Positions 8,921 to 17,009 of a stretch of DNA of 64,000 bases are shown here, piece after piece. The stretch is from contig JACKBI010000012.1 of the NCBI GenBank assembly GCA_020634615.1, positions 124,001 to 188,000 on the forward strand. Direction: 5' to 3'. The DNA comes from Anaerolineales bacterium (GTDB lineage Bacteria; Chloroflexota; Anaerolineae; JAAEKA01). A model generated the notes under the pieces. That model had not been told where the DNA came from. It did not search any database and saw only the letters and a program-made list of their open reading frames with translations. A program made the position numbers and the translations under genes. Numbering within the stretch: position 1 is the stretch's first letter; each line of letters opens with the position of its first letter.

Positions 8921-9736
8921 ATGAAAGAAATCATGTACAATCAGAACAGCATCCTCATCGCGGCGGTTTTGTTCGCATTGCTGCTCATCGCCGTTGAGGT
9001 GGGTTACCGGCTCGGGTTGCGCAATCAGCCAGCCGTCGATGAGGAGTCCAGGTCACACGTCAATGCGTTTCAGGCCTCGCTGCTCGGTGTGCTTGCACTG
9101 CTGCTCGGCTTCACCTTTTCACTGGCGCTGCAGCGCTTCGACAGTCGCAGCCAGGCCGTGGTTGACGAGTCCAATGCGATCGGCACCACCTATCTGCGCT
9201 CACAACTGTTGCCGGTGAGCATGCAGGCCGAGGTCCAGGGGCTCCTGCGCAGTTACCTGGATGTGCGCGTACAGGAGAGCACAGTTACCCTGTCGGATCT
9301 GGCTGGAAGGCAGGCGCTGCTGGATCAGGCGGGCCAGTACCAGAATTCCCTGTGGCACTACGCAGTGCTGGCGGCCCAGGAAGACAAGAGTCCCGTGACA
9401 TCGGGGCTTTTCATCCAGGCGCTCAACGCAATGATCGACAGTTTCGGCAGCCGCAACGCAGCGCTGGACAGGCATGTGCCGGAAGTTGTTCTCTTTCTGT
9501 TGTTTGCCGTGTTTCTGCTGACCTGGGGAATCGTCGGCTACGCCGCCGGCGCGGCCGGCCACCGTCCCTCCAAGGTCGCCTATCTGATGCTGGTGCTGGT
9601 CGTGCTGCTTGTCTTCATCATCATCGATCTTGACCGGCCGCGCCGCGGCCTGATCGAAGTCGATCACCGAAGCCTGACCACTCTGCAGACCGCCATCGAC
9701 TCCGGCAACTACGGGGATACTTTGTCGACTCCATAG
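8921..9736 (+). CDS. Bestrophin-like/DUF4239 membrane protein
   Basis: The 271-aa protein has four predicted membrane spans, two near the N-terminus (about 10-30 and 50-70) and two near the C-terminus (about 185-235), with a soluble helical region between. The closing motif LDRPRRGLIEVDHRSL is typical of the DUF4239 bestrophin-like family. Its role is not known; ion-channel function is only suggested by the name. A 13-bp hairpin follows the gene. Confidence 0.8.
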   Translation: MKEIMYNQNSILIAAVLFALLLIAVEVGYRLGLRNQPAVDEESRSHVNAFQASLLGVLALLLGFTFSLALQRFDSRSQAVVDESNAIGTTYLRSQLLPVSMQAEVQGLLRSYLDVRVQESTVTLSDLAGRQALLDQAGQYQNSLWHYAVLAAQEDKSPVTSGLFIQALNAMIDSFGSRNAALDRHVPEVVLFLLFAVFLLTWGIVGYAAGAAGHRPSKVAYLMLVLVVLLVFIIIDLDRPRRGLIEVDHRSLTTLQTAIDSGNYGDTLSTP

Positions 9737-9739
9737 CCG

Positions 9740-9785
9740 GACGCGCAGAGCGGGCAGTCCCGTGAGGCTGCTCGCTCTGCGCGTC
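9740..9785. terminator. Hairpin between convergent genes
   Basis: GACGCGCAGAGCG (9740-9752) pairs perfectly with 9773-9785. It lies between the DUF4239 gene and the deformylase gene. There is no clear T-tract, so termination is inferred from position. Confidence 0.5.
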
Positions 9786-9811
9786 AACGTCTATACGTGG
9801 CCGATCTGACG

Positions 9812-10381
9812 CTATTCGCCCACGGCCGCTTCCTTCATCGTCACCATGGGGATCGCCTTCCAGTGCTCCTCGCCGTCTTCGTCCACGACCTTCACCAGGC
9901 GGCGCAGGTCTTGCGGGCCTTCGACGCGGTCGAGGAAGAGCACGCCGTTGAGGTGATCGACCTCGTGCTGGAAGACGCGTGCCAGCCAGTCGATGGCTTC
10001 GACCTTCTGCGGCTTGCCGAAGCGGTTTTGCCCTTTGATGACGATCTTCTGTGAGCGCCACACGTCGCCGACGATATTTGGGATCGACAGGCAGCCTTCC
10101 TCGCCCTCCAGTTCCTCGTCGCTGAAATAGACGATCTCCGGGTTGACGAACTCCCACAGCGTGCCGCTCTGCGGGTCTTCTTCGTCCTCGTCCAGCTCCA
10201 CCACCAGCACCCGCTGTGAGACGCCGACCTGCGGCGCAGCCAGGCCGATGCCCGGCGCGTCGCGCATGGTCTCCACCATGTCGTCGATCAACCGGTGCAA
10301 CTCCTTGTCGAACTTCTTCACCTTACGCGCTTCTCGCCGCAACACGTCCTCGCCGATCAGCGTGATCTTTCTGACTGCCAT
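9812..10381 (-). CDS. def: Peptide deformylase
   Basis: The protein has 189 aa and all three deformylase motifs: GIGLAAPQVG (about residue 45), EEGCLSIP (about 94) and QHEVDHLNG (about 139). The Cys and two His residues bind the catalytic Fe or Zn. The enzyme removes the formyl group from new proteins. Upstream of the ATG is GGAGG at an ideal distance. A stretch of acidic residues (LDEDEEDP) lies between motifs 1 and 2. It stands alone, without fmt. Confidence 0.97.
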   Translation of the reverse strand: MAVRKITLIGEDVLRREARKVKKFDKELHRLIDDMVETMRDAPGIGLAAPQVGVSQRVLVVELDEDEEDPQSGTLWEFVNPEIVYFSDEELEGEEGCLSIPNIVGDVWRSQKIVIKGQNRFGKPQKVEAIDWLARVFQHEVDHLNGVLFLDRVEGPQDLRRLVKVVDEDGEEHWKAIPMVTMKEAAVGE

Positions 10382-10399
10382 CTTGCCTCCGAGAGTATC

Positions 10400-10433
10400 A
10401 GAAGTTCAACTTCTTCGGAGAAGTTCAACTTCT
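10400..10433. repeat. Tandem AGAAGTTCAACTTCT repeat (family D)
   Basis: Two identical 15-bp units (10400-10414 and 10419-10433), each nearly palindromic, lie in the leader region of def. Related copies occur at 44423, 49625 and 50563. Confidence 0.75.
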
Positions 10434-10509
10434 CGTCGGGCCGAATTATAGTCCGTCAGCTAGTACGCTGTCAAAACAAACAGGATGTGTGTCCGGCTTT
10501 GTTCTTCAA

Positions 10510-10812
10510 TCAGCTATCTTCAACTCGAAACCCCAATGCCTCAAGTTCTGATTTGAGCTTCCTGAAATTCAACGTCCAAAAAACAACAAACGAAGGATAC
10601 TTTTGCTCTGTGTGCAAGATCTGAAGGCCGGTAGAGAGAATGCCGTTATGCCTCGCCAGTCCCTGAATATTCCGATGATCAAAGACATATATCCCTGATA
10701 ACACTACAGAGAGAGTGATCGTTTCACGGGTCGCCTTCAGAGTTGCGAAGGGCCAGGTCGCATTAAACGCTCCGACGAGTGCTCCTCCCCTCCAGTGCAG
10801 GGATTCAGACAT
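10510..10812 (-). CDS. Small hypothetical protein, PH-like
   Basis: This is a 100-aa soluble protein, preceded by a strong AAGGAG site. The pattern FNATWPFATLKATRETITLSV, an aromatic strand (GIYVF) and a basic segment with YPSFVVFWTLNF suggests a small beta-rich PH-like domain found in many uncharacterised bacterial proteins. No catalytic residues are evident. It has somewhat lower GC than its neighbours. Function unknown. Confidence 0.6.
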   Translation of the reverse strand: MSESLHWRGGALVGAFNATWPFATLKATRETITLSVVLSGIYVFDHRNIQGLARHNGILSTGLQILHTEQKYPSFVVFWTLNFRKLKSELEALGFRVEDS

Positions 10813-11000
10813 AGATTTCTCCTTGCTGCCAACCTCTAAGATAGGAAGTTCAGCTCAACGGCGTTCAAACCCACCGCTTCCCACGAAATCGACACATCAC
10901 CACTGTCGGCTGTATCCACACCATTCACCATCAACATAGCCATCGAAGTATACCGCAGCCCGCGGTCGCGCGCCAAACACGTCTGCCAGGCAACCTTCAA

Positions 11001-11029
11001 TTGCCATCCGCTCGCGCCTCTGGTAGAAT
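11001..11029 (+). promoter_or_regulatory. Promoter of uvsE
   Basis: TTGCCA (11001-11006), a 17-nt spacer and TAGAAT (11024-11029). Transcription would start about 17 nt before the uvsE start codon. Confidence 0.55.
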
Positions 11030-11052
11030 CGGCGTCATACCGCCATGAAACG

Positions 11053-12033
11053 ATGCCACCCATGAACCCACCGATCCGCCTGGGATTTGCCGTCAAGGTG
11101 CTGGGGCGCGCCGGGCTGAAGGAGCACGACTCGCGCCGCTGGCAAAACAACCCGCACCTCAGCGTCAGCCTGGCCTATCTGCGCGACATCTTCGAGTACC
11201 TGCGCAGCCAGCAGATCACCATGTACCGCATCTCGTCCGACCTGGCGCCCTACGCCTCGCATCCCGACATGCCGCAGTTCCACAACCAGCTCGACGAATG
11301 CGCGGCCGAGCTGGCACTGATGGGCGAGTTGGCGCGCGAGATCGGCTTGCGGCTTTCCTTCCACCCGTCGCAATACGTCATCCTCAACTCGGCCGACGAG
11401 GCGCTGACAGCGAAGAGCGTATGGGATCTGCGTATCCAGGCCGAGCTGCTGGAACACATGGGCTTGGGGCCCGAGGCTGTGGTGGTGCTGCACGTCGGCG
11501 GCGTCTACGAGGGGCATGAACCGGCGAGAGAACGTTTCGTGCGCCGCTTCGAGCAGTTGCCGGAGACAGTGCAGCGGCGGTTGGTGCTGGAGAACGACGA
11601 CGTCCGCTTTGGCGTGCAGGACACCGCCTGGATCCACGCGCGCACCGGCGTCCGGCTGGTGTTCGACAACCTGCACCACCACAACCACAACCCCGACCAG
11701 ATGCCGCTGAGCGACGCACTGGCGCTCTGCCTCGCCACCTGGCCGGTGGACGTCCGCCCCAAGATCCACTTCAGCTCGCCACGCACCGAGATGCGGATCA
11801 TCGAACGCCAGGACAAGGCAACCGGCAAGCGGGTCGAGGAACTGCAACAGCCGGTCTGGACGCGCCATTCCGACTTCATTCACCCCTTCGAGTTCATCGA
11901 CTTCCTGCGCGCTGCCGACGGTCTGCGCCCCTTCGACGTGATGCTGGAGTGCAAGGCCAAGGATCTGGCGCTTCTGCGTCTGCGCGATGATCTGGCCCGT
12001 TACGCGCCCGACCTGCGTGAGCGTGTGACATGA
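11053..12033 (+). CDS. uvsE: UV DNA damage endonuclease UvsE
   Basis: The protein has 326 aa. It is a TIM-barrel endonuclease of the UvdE/UvsE family: IRLGFAVKVLG at the start, YRISSDLAPYASHP, LSFHPSQYVILNS, VVLHVGGVYEG, LVLENDD, LVFDNLHHHNHN and KIHFSSPR. These supply the His, Glu and Asp residues that hold the metal ions. The enzyme nicks DNA 5' to UV photoproducts and some abasic sites, giving a repair route independent of UvrABC. ATG 11062 is an alternative start. The stop codon overlaps the start of the next gene, so the two proteins are probably made together. Confidence 0.93.
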   Translation: MPPMNPPIRLGFAVKVLGRAGLKEHDSRRWQNNPHLSVSLAYLRDIFEYLRSQQITMYRISSDLAPYASHPDMPQFHNQLDECAAELALMGELAREIGLRLSFHPSQYVILNSADEALTAKSVWDLRIQAELLEHMGLGPEAVVVLHVGGVYEGHEPARERFVRRFEQLPETVQRRLVLENDDVRFGVQDTAWIHARTGVRLVFDNLHHHNHNPDQMPLSDALALCLATWPVDVRPKIHFSSPRTEMRIIERQDKATGKRVEELQQPVWTRHSDFIHPFEFIDFLRAADGLRPFDVMLECKAKDLALLRLRDDLARYAPDLRERVT

Positions 12034-12788
12034 GCGAAACCGCCGACGCTGTCTACACGCCCGAACACGCGCCCGTGCTGGTGGCGGTGATGAACAACCG
12101 CTCCGACTTCGAGCGCGCGCGTGACGAGGGTTGGTATCGCATCCCGCTCAAGCGCGCGCCGCGCCGCATCGCCGCCGAGTACCTGGCCTTCTACCAGACC
12201 GGCGCGTTCGGTGACGAGGGCTGCGCGGTCAACTACTTTGCACCGGTGCGCCGCTTCCAGGTGCTCAGCCGGGGCGAGTTGCTGCCTGACCAGCCCGACC
12301 ATCCGCGCGCTGCGGACCTGTATTACAGGATCGAGATCGGTCCACTGCAGCGGTTGGAGGAACCGGTCACCAGCCCGCGGCTGCGCCGGGTGACCTTCAT
12401 CCCGACGACGCTGGGCCGGCTGCTGGCAGCGCGTGAGGTCAACGACCTGTGGCAGCGGGATGACGTGCAGGAGCGGCTGTGGGCCGCGCTGCGCGAGGCT
12501 GGCCTGCTGGCAGAATACCGCTATCAGCTTGGCGAGCCGCCCAACGAGACGCTGATCGACTTCGCCCTCTTCTGCCGCGACGGGCGCATCGCCGTGCTCT
12601 GCGAGACGACGCCCGACCCGGATCCCGACCTGCGCGAGCGGCGGCCGGCCGACTACGAGCTGGTGGCCGGCGGCTGGCAGGTCATGCAGCTCGGCGAGAG
12701 AGAGATCAACGAAAACATGGCGGCTTGTGTCGACCGGGTCGCCGCGCTGGTTCGACAGCTTGGCGGGCAGGCTGCGACGGCTGATTGA
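12030..12788 (+). CDS. Unknown protein coupled to UvsE; possible PUA/EVE-like plus nuclease-like domains
   Basis: The 252-aa protein overlaps uvsE by ATGA. Residues about 15-115 (VLVAVMNNRSDFERARDEGW, then WYRIPLKRAPRRIAAEYLAFYQ) look like a small beta-barrel of the EVE/ASCH/PUA kind, which binds modified nucleic acids. Residues about 145-200 (QERLWAALREAGL, NETLIDFALFCRDG, RIAVLCET) resemble the core of PD-(D/E)XK nucleases, with D177 and E192, but the usual lysine two residues after the glutamate is a threonine. Both fold suggestions are made by eye. Coupling to uvsE points to DNA repair. Confidence 0.5.
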   Translation: MSETADAVYTPEHAPVLVAVMNNRSDFERARDEGWYRIPLKRAPRRIAAEYLAFYQTGAFGDEGCAVNYFAPVRRFQVLSRGELLPDQPDHPRAADLYYRIEIGPLQRLEEPVTSPRLRRVTFIPTTLGRLLAAREVNDLWQRDDVQERLWAALREAGLLAEYRYQLGEPPNETLIDFALFCRDGRIAVLCETTPDPDPDLRERRPADYELVAGGWQVMQLGEREINENMAACVDRVAALVRQLGGQAATAD

Positions 12789-12849
12789 CATCGCCCGGCC
12801 GCGAGTCCCGCACCAACAACAAGCCGTCATCCATGCACGCGCCACTGCT

Positions 12850-12948
12850 TGTCATTCCCGCGGAGGCGGAAATCCACTGCACTCGTTGCACGCGATTGCG
12901 AGAATCGACTCTGGCGGGCCCTGGATTCCTGCCTCCGCGGGAATGACA
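12850..12948. repeat. Inverted repeat with GTCATTCCCGCG ends (family C)
   Basis: Arms 12850-12876 and 12922-12948 match in 25 of 27 positions around a 45-bp centre. The ends read TGTCATTCCCGCGGAGGC, a sequence type widespread in bacterial genomes (dRS3-like). A second copy lies at 43063-43129. Confidence 0.8.
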
Positions 12949-12994
12949 ATGGTGGATTGACTCCGCGACAGTGACGACCAACGAAAGATTTGAC

Positions 12995-14056
12995 ATGACC
13001 AACAAACTACTGATCTACGGCTCCTACGGCTTCACCGGCAACCTGATCGCCCGGCTGGCGGTCAAGCGCGGTCTGCAACCCATTCTGGCCGGTCGCGACC
13101 CGGAACGGCTGGCAAAGCAGGCGGTCGAGCTGGGCCTGGAGCACGTCGCCTTCTCACTGGACGACCGCGCCGCCACCGAGCGGGCGCTGCAAAACGCGGC
13201 CGTCGTGCTGCATTGCGCCGGGCCTTTCGTCCACACCTCGCGACCGATGGCCGATGCCTGCCTGCTTGCCGGCGTCCACTACCTTGACATCACCGGCGAG
13301 ATCGCGGTCTTCGAGGCGCTGGCCGCCCGTGATGCAGAGGCGCGCGCCGCCGGCGTGATGTTATTGCCCGGCGTCGGCTTTGACGTCGTGCCGTCTGACT
13401 GCCTGGCCGCGCACCTCAAGCAGCGGCTGCCGTCGGCGACCCGGCTGATACTGGGCATCAAGCAGGCCGGCGGCCAGTCCTCTCACGGCACTTTGAACAG
13501 CGCTATCGAGTCGCTGCCGCTGGGCGGCAAGGCGCGCCGTGACGGCGAACTGGTCGATGTGCCGCTGGGCACGCTGACCCGCCAGATCGACTTCGGGCGC
13601 GGGCCGCGGCCTGCGGTGGCCGTTCCCTGGGGCGACGTGTCCACGGCCTGGTACAGCACCGGCATTCCCAACATCGAGGTTTACTTCGCCTGGCCGTCGG
13701 CGATGCGCTGGGGGATGATGGCGACGCGCTACCTGCGGCCGCTGCTGGCAACGGATGCGGCGCGCGGCGCGCTCAAGCGGCTGGTCGCCGCCCAGCCCGC
13801 CGGTCCGAGCGAAAGCCAACAGGCGGAAGGATTCACGTTGCTCTACGGCGAAGTGCTGGACGATGCGGGCGGCCGGCGGGTCAGCCGGCTGCGCACACCG
13901 GAACCCTATCGATTGACCGCCGAGACCGCCCTCCTCAGCGCCGTCAACGTGCTGGCCGGCTGCGCGGAGCCCGGTTTCCAGACCCCGTCGCGACTGTTCG
14001 GACCTGATTTCATCACCGAGTTCGATGGCGTGCAACGGGAGGATCTGCTGTCATGA
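12995..14056 (+). CDS. Saccharopine dehydrogenase-family / trans-acting enoyl reductase-like protein
   Basis: The 353-aa protein begins with a Rossmann NAD(P) motif (LLIYGSYGFTGNLIARLA), followed by AGRDPERL, HCAGPF and LDITGE (about residue 100), the pattern of the saccharopine dehydrogenase-like group that includes trans-acting enoyl reductases. LLPGVGFDVVPSDCLA near residue 125 is also typical. The substrate is not known. ATG 12995 gives a sensible N-terminus; GTG 12971 adds eight residues without support. The stop overlaps the next gene's start (ATGA). Confidence 0.8.
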   Translation: MTNKLLIYGSYGFTGNLIARLAVKRGLQPILAGRDPERLAKQAVELGLEHVAFSLDDRAATERALQNAAVVLHCAGPFVHTSRPMADACLLAGVHYLDITGEIAVFEALAARDAEARAAGVMLLPGVGFDVVPSDCLAAHLKQRLPSATRLILGIKQAGGQSSHGTLNSAIESLPLGGKARRDGELVDVPLGTLTRQIDFGRGPRPAVAVPWGDVSTAWYSTGIPNIEVYFAWPSAMRWGMMATRYLRPLLATDAARGALKRLVAAQPAGPSESQQAEGFTLLYGEVLDDAGGRRVSRLRTPEPYRLTAETALLSAVNVLAGCAEPGFQTPSRLFGPDFITEFDGVQREDLLS

Positions 14057-14832
14057 GCGCATCGGGCCAACCGGCTGTCTTCCTCAGCGCCTTCTGGCGT
14101 TATCTGGTGATGTTGAACTACGAGATCGACCCGGCTGTGCTGACGCCGCTGGCGCCGCCGGGCACGGAACTGGACAGTTGGCGCGGCCGCACCTTTGCCA
14201 GCATGGTCGGCTTTCTCTTCCTCGACACGCGGGTGCTGGGCCTGCCGATCCCCTTCCACCGCGACTTCGAGGAGGTCAACCTGCGTTTTTATGTCCGCCG
14301 CCGCGACCCCGTGGACGGCTGGCGGCGCGGCGTGGTGTTCGTCAAGGAGATTGTGCCCAAACCGGCCATTGCCTGGACGGCGCGCCTGCTGTACGGCGAG
14401 CAATACGTCGCGCTGCCGATGCGTCACCAGATCGTCTCGCCTGACAGCGGGTCGCCGCTGGCGGTGGAATACGGTTGGCGGCACAAAGGAAGCTGGCAGC
14501 GGCTGGGCGTTCGACCGGTAGGCGCGGCCGAGCCCATCGCCAGCGACTCGCAGGAGGAGTTCATCACTGAGCACTACTGGGGCTATTCCAACCGGCGCGG
14601 CGGGCAGACGGTCGAGTATCAGGTCGAACACCCGCGCTGGCGCGTCTGGCAGGCCGGCGCAACCTGGTTCGACTGCGACGTGGCGGCGATGTACGGGCCG
14701 CAGTTTGTCGAAAGCCTGAGCGGGCAGCCCTCCTCGGCGTTTCTGGCCGACGGCTCGGATGTCACCGTGCGTCAAGGGCAGGCGCTTCCGGCTCCTACTC
14801 GTACTCCTACTCGTCCTCGTTCTCTTTCCTGA
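14053..14832 (+). CDS. DUF2071 (YqjF-like) protein with a repeat-derived C-terminus
   Basis: The 259-aa protein matches DUF2071: FWRYLVMLNYEIDPAVLTPLAPPGTELD at the start (about residues 14-41), FASMVGFLF, FEEVNLRFYVRR, GVVFVKEIVP and FITEHYWGYS. It is an acetoacetate-decarboxylase-like fold of unknown role. It overlaps the upstream reductase by ATGA. The last residues (PAPTRTPTRPRSLS) and the stop codon are encoded by a hairpin repeat that begins at 14791, so the original end of the protein seems to have been replaced. Confidence 0.8.
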   Translation: MSASGQPAVFLSAFWRYLVMLNYEIDPAVLTPLAPPGTELDSWRGRTFASMVGFLFLDTRVLGLPIPFHRDFEEVNLRFYVRRRDPVDGWRRGVVFVKEIVPKPAIAWTARLLYGEQYVALPMRHQIVSPDSGSPLAVEYGWRHKGSWQRLGVRPVGAAEPIASDSQEEFITEHYWGYSNRRGGQTVEYQVEHPRWRVWQAGATWFDCDVAAMYGPQFVESLSGQPSSAFLADGSDVTVRQGQALPAPTRTPTRPRSLS

Positions 14833-14863
14833 TTCGAGTACGAGTAGGAGTACGAGTAGGAGC
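14791..14863. repeat. TACTCG/TACTCC-type inverted repeat, copy 1 (family A)
   Basis: Perfect 23-bp arms at 14791-14813 and 14841-14863 flank a 27-nt loop. Each arm is made of six-base units TACTCG and TACTCC. The left arm and loop encode the end of the DUF2071 protein. Related copies follow the genes ending at 17912 and 22334. Confidence 0.9.
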
Positions 14864-14891
14864 AAGGGATTTGTCGATCAAAGAGTTGAAT

Positions 14892-16919
14892 ATGCTCGAT
14901 TTCGGACGCGAAACATGCAACGATCTCGCCCACGCTGAGGCCCGCGAGTGGCTGGTGACCAACGGATTGGGCGGCTACGCGATGGGGACGGTGGCCGGCA
15001 CGCTGGCGCGCAGCTATCACGGGCTGATGGTGGCTGCCATGTCGCCGCCCGAGTCGCCGGGCAACCCGCCGGCCGCACGCACCCTGCTGCTGGCCAAGCT
15101 GGACGAGGAAGTCAGCTACCGCGGCCAGACCTTCCCCCTCTACAGCAACCGCCGCGCCGATCTGCCCGGCGCGCGGCCGGGCGAGACGTGGATCACGCCG
15201 CCCGGTTACCGCTCGCTGGAGCGATTTCGGCTGGAGATCGGCATCCCGGTCTGGAGCTACGTCTTCAGCGACGCGCTGCTGGAGAAGCGGGTCTGGATGC
15301 AGCACGGCGTCAACACGACCTTTGTGCGCTACACGCTGCTGCGGGCCGCGGCCCCGGTCGAGCTGGCCTTGCAGCCGCTGGTCACCTGCCGCGATCATCA
15401 CGGCAACGTGCTGTCCGGCGGAACGTTCGACGTGCAAACCGCGGCTGCCACCGGCGGTTTGCGCATTGATGCCCGCCACGCGCCGCCCTTCTACCTGCTG
15501 GGCGATTTCGCCATCGAAGAACCGGCAGCAGGCGAATGGCGCGGCGGATACTATCTCGCCATCGAAAACTATCGCGGCCAGAAAGACCTCGAATGCTACT
15601 ATGCGACCGGCCGCCTGCTGGGCGCCCTCGCTCCCGGCCAGTCGTTGACCGTCGTCGTCACCACCGATCCGCAAGCTGGTCTCGACGGAGGCGCGGCCCT
15701 CGCTGAGCGCCGCGCCTACGATCGCAACCTGCTCGACCGCGCCGCCGCTGCCCGCCCCGCGCCCGAAGTCGAATCGACTGCGGCCCGCGACCAGCTCGTC
15801 CTGGCCGCCGACCAGTTCATCGTCGCGCGCGAGCAACCCGACGGCCAGCCCGGCTCCTCGGTGATCGCCGGCTACCCCTGGTTCGGCGATTGGGGCCGCG
15901 ACACGATGATCAGCCTGCCGGGGTTGACGCTGGCCACCGGCCGGCCCGAGGTGGCGCGCCAGATTCTGCTGACCTTCGCCCGCTTCGTGGACCGCGGCAT
16001 GTTGCCCAACCGCTTTCCAGACGCCGGCGAGAACCCGGAATACAACACGGTCGACGCCACCCTGTGGTACGTCGAGGCGATCCGCGCTTACCACGCGGCC
16101 ACCGGCGACGAGGCGACCCTGCGCGCGCTGTACCCCGCGCTGGCAGAGATCGCCGACTGGCATCGCCGTGGCACCCGCTACAACATCCGCGTCGACCCGG
16201 CCGACGGGCTGCTCTACGGCGGCGAAGTGGGCGTGCAACTGACGTGGATGGACGCCAAGCTGGACGACTGGGTGGTGACGCCGCGCATCGGCAAGCCGGT
16301 AGAGATCAACGCCCTGTGGCATAACGCGCTCCTCAGTCTGGCTGGCTTTGCTGCAACACTGGGTTACGAGGGCGACGCAGCCGGCTATCGTTCCCAGGCA
16401 GAGCAGACGCGCCGCGGCTTCGGTCGCTTCTGGAACGAGTCAACGGGTTTTTGTTACGACGTGTTGGACGGACCGAACGGTTACGAGGAGAGCCTGCGCC
16501 CCAACCAGTTGTTCGCCGTGTCGCTGCACCATCCCGCGCTTACCGGCGCGCGAGCCGCAGCGGTGGTCGATGCCTGTGCGCGCAGCCTGCTGACTTCTCA
16601 CGGGCTGCGCAGTCTTGCACCTGACCATTCCGACTATGTCGGTCGCTACGGCGGCGACCGGCGCACCCGCGACGCCGCCTATCACCAGGGCACTGTTTGG
16701 GGCTGGCTGATCGGCCCCTTTGTCAGCGCGCATCTGCGCGTCCACGGCGAGCGGGCCGCGGCCCGCTCGTTCCTCACCCCGATGCTGCATCACCTGCGCA
16801 GCGGTTGCATCGGCAGCCTGAGCGAGGTCTTCGACGGCGACCCGCCGCACACGCCGCGCGCATGCAGCGCCCAGGCGTGGACCGTGGCGGAGGTGTTGCG
16901 CGTTTTGTCGTCCCTGTAG
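14892..16919 (+). CDS. Glycogen debranching enzyme-type amylo-alpha-1,6-glucosidase
   Basis: The protein has 675 aa. An N-terminal domain (EWLVTNGLGGYAMGTVAG to about residue 290) is followed by an (alpha/alpha)6 catalytic domain with YPWFGDWGRDTMISLPGL, FPDAGENPEYNTVDATLW, LTWMDAKLDDWVVTPR and GKPVEINALW. These are the hallmarks of the bacterial/archaeal GDE family, with the acidic residues in GDWGRD and TWMDAK as likely catalysts. The enzyme removes alpha-1,6 branches from glycogen. ATG 14892 is preceded by AAAGAG; TTG 14871 is an alternative. The gene lies between two inverted repeats. Confidence 0.9.
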   Translation: MLDFGRETCNDLAHAEAREWLVTNGLGGYAMGTVAGTLARSYHGLMVAAMSPPESPGNPPAARTLLLAKLDEEVSYRGQTFPLYSNRRADLPGARPGETWITPPGYRSLERFRLEIGIPVWSYVFSDALLEKRVWMQHGVNTTFVRYTLLRAAAPVELALQPLVTCRDHHGNVLSGGTFDVQTAAATGGLRIDARHAPPFYLLGDFAIEEPAAGEWRGGYYLAIENYRGQKDLECYYATGRLLGALAPGQSLTVVVTTDPQAGLDGGAALAERRAYDRNLLDRAAAARPAPEVESTAARDQLVLAADQFIVAREQPDGQPGSSVIAGYPWFGDWGRDTMISLPGLTLATGRPEVARQILLTFARFVDRGMLPNRFPDAGENPEYNTVDATLWYVEAIRAYHAATGDEATLRALYPALAEIADWHRRGTRYNIRVDPADGLLYGGEVGVQLTWMDAKLDDWVVTPRIGKPVEINALWHNALLSLAGFAATLGYEGDAAGYRSQAEQTRRGFGRFWNESTGFCYDVLDGPNGYEESLRPNQLFAVSLHHPALTGARAAAVVDACARSLLTSHGLRSLAPDHSDYVGRYGGDRRTRDAAYHQGTVWGWLIGPFVSAHLRVHGERAAARSFLTPMLHHLRSGCIGSLSEVFDGDPPHTPRACSAQAWTVAEVLRVLSSL

Positions 16920-16985
16920 GGGCATGAATGGCGGCGCACGTATCGTCTACTGCGTAAACCGCTGTGCCGCCATTCATGCCCCTAC
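16916..16985. repeat. Inverted repeat GTAGGGGCATGAATGGCGGC
   Basis: Perfect 20-bp arms at 16916-16935 and 16966-16985 with a 30-nt centre. The left arm includes the stop codon of the debranching enzyme gene (16917-16919). Confidence 0.85.
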
Positions 16986-17009
16986 AACCCGCATACCACG
17001 AGGCATTTC

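Noticed and set aside
14791..14863. CRISPR-like reading of the TACTCG repeats
   Set aside because: The repeats are inverted and of six-base units with no spacers; there are no cas genes.
14772..16322. 516-codon minus-strand frame opposite the debranching enzyme
   Set aside because: Shadow frame; its N-terminal Tyr-Ser run is only the TACTCG repeat read backwards.
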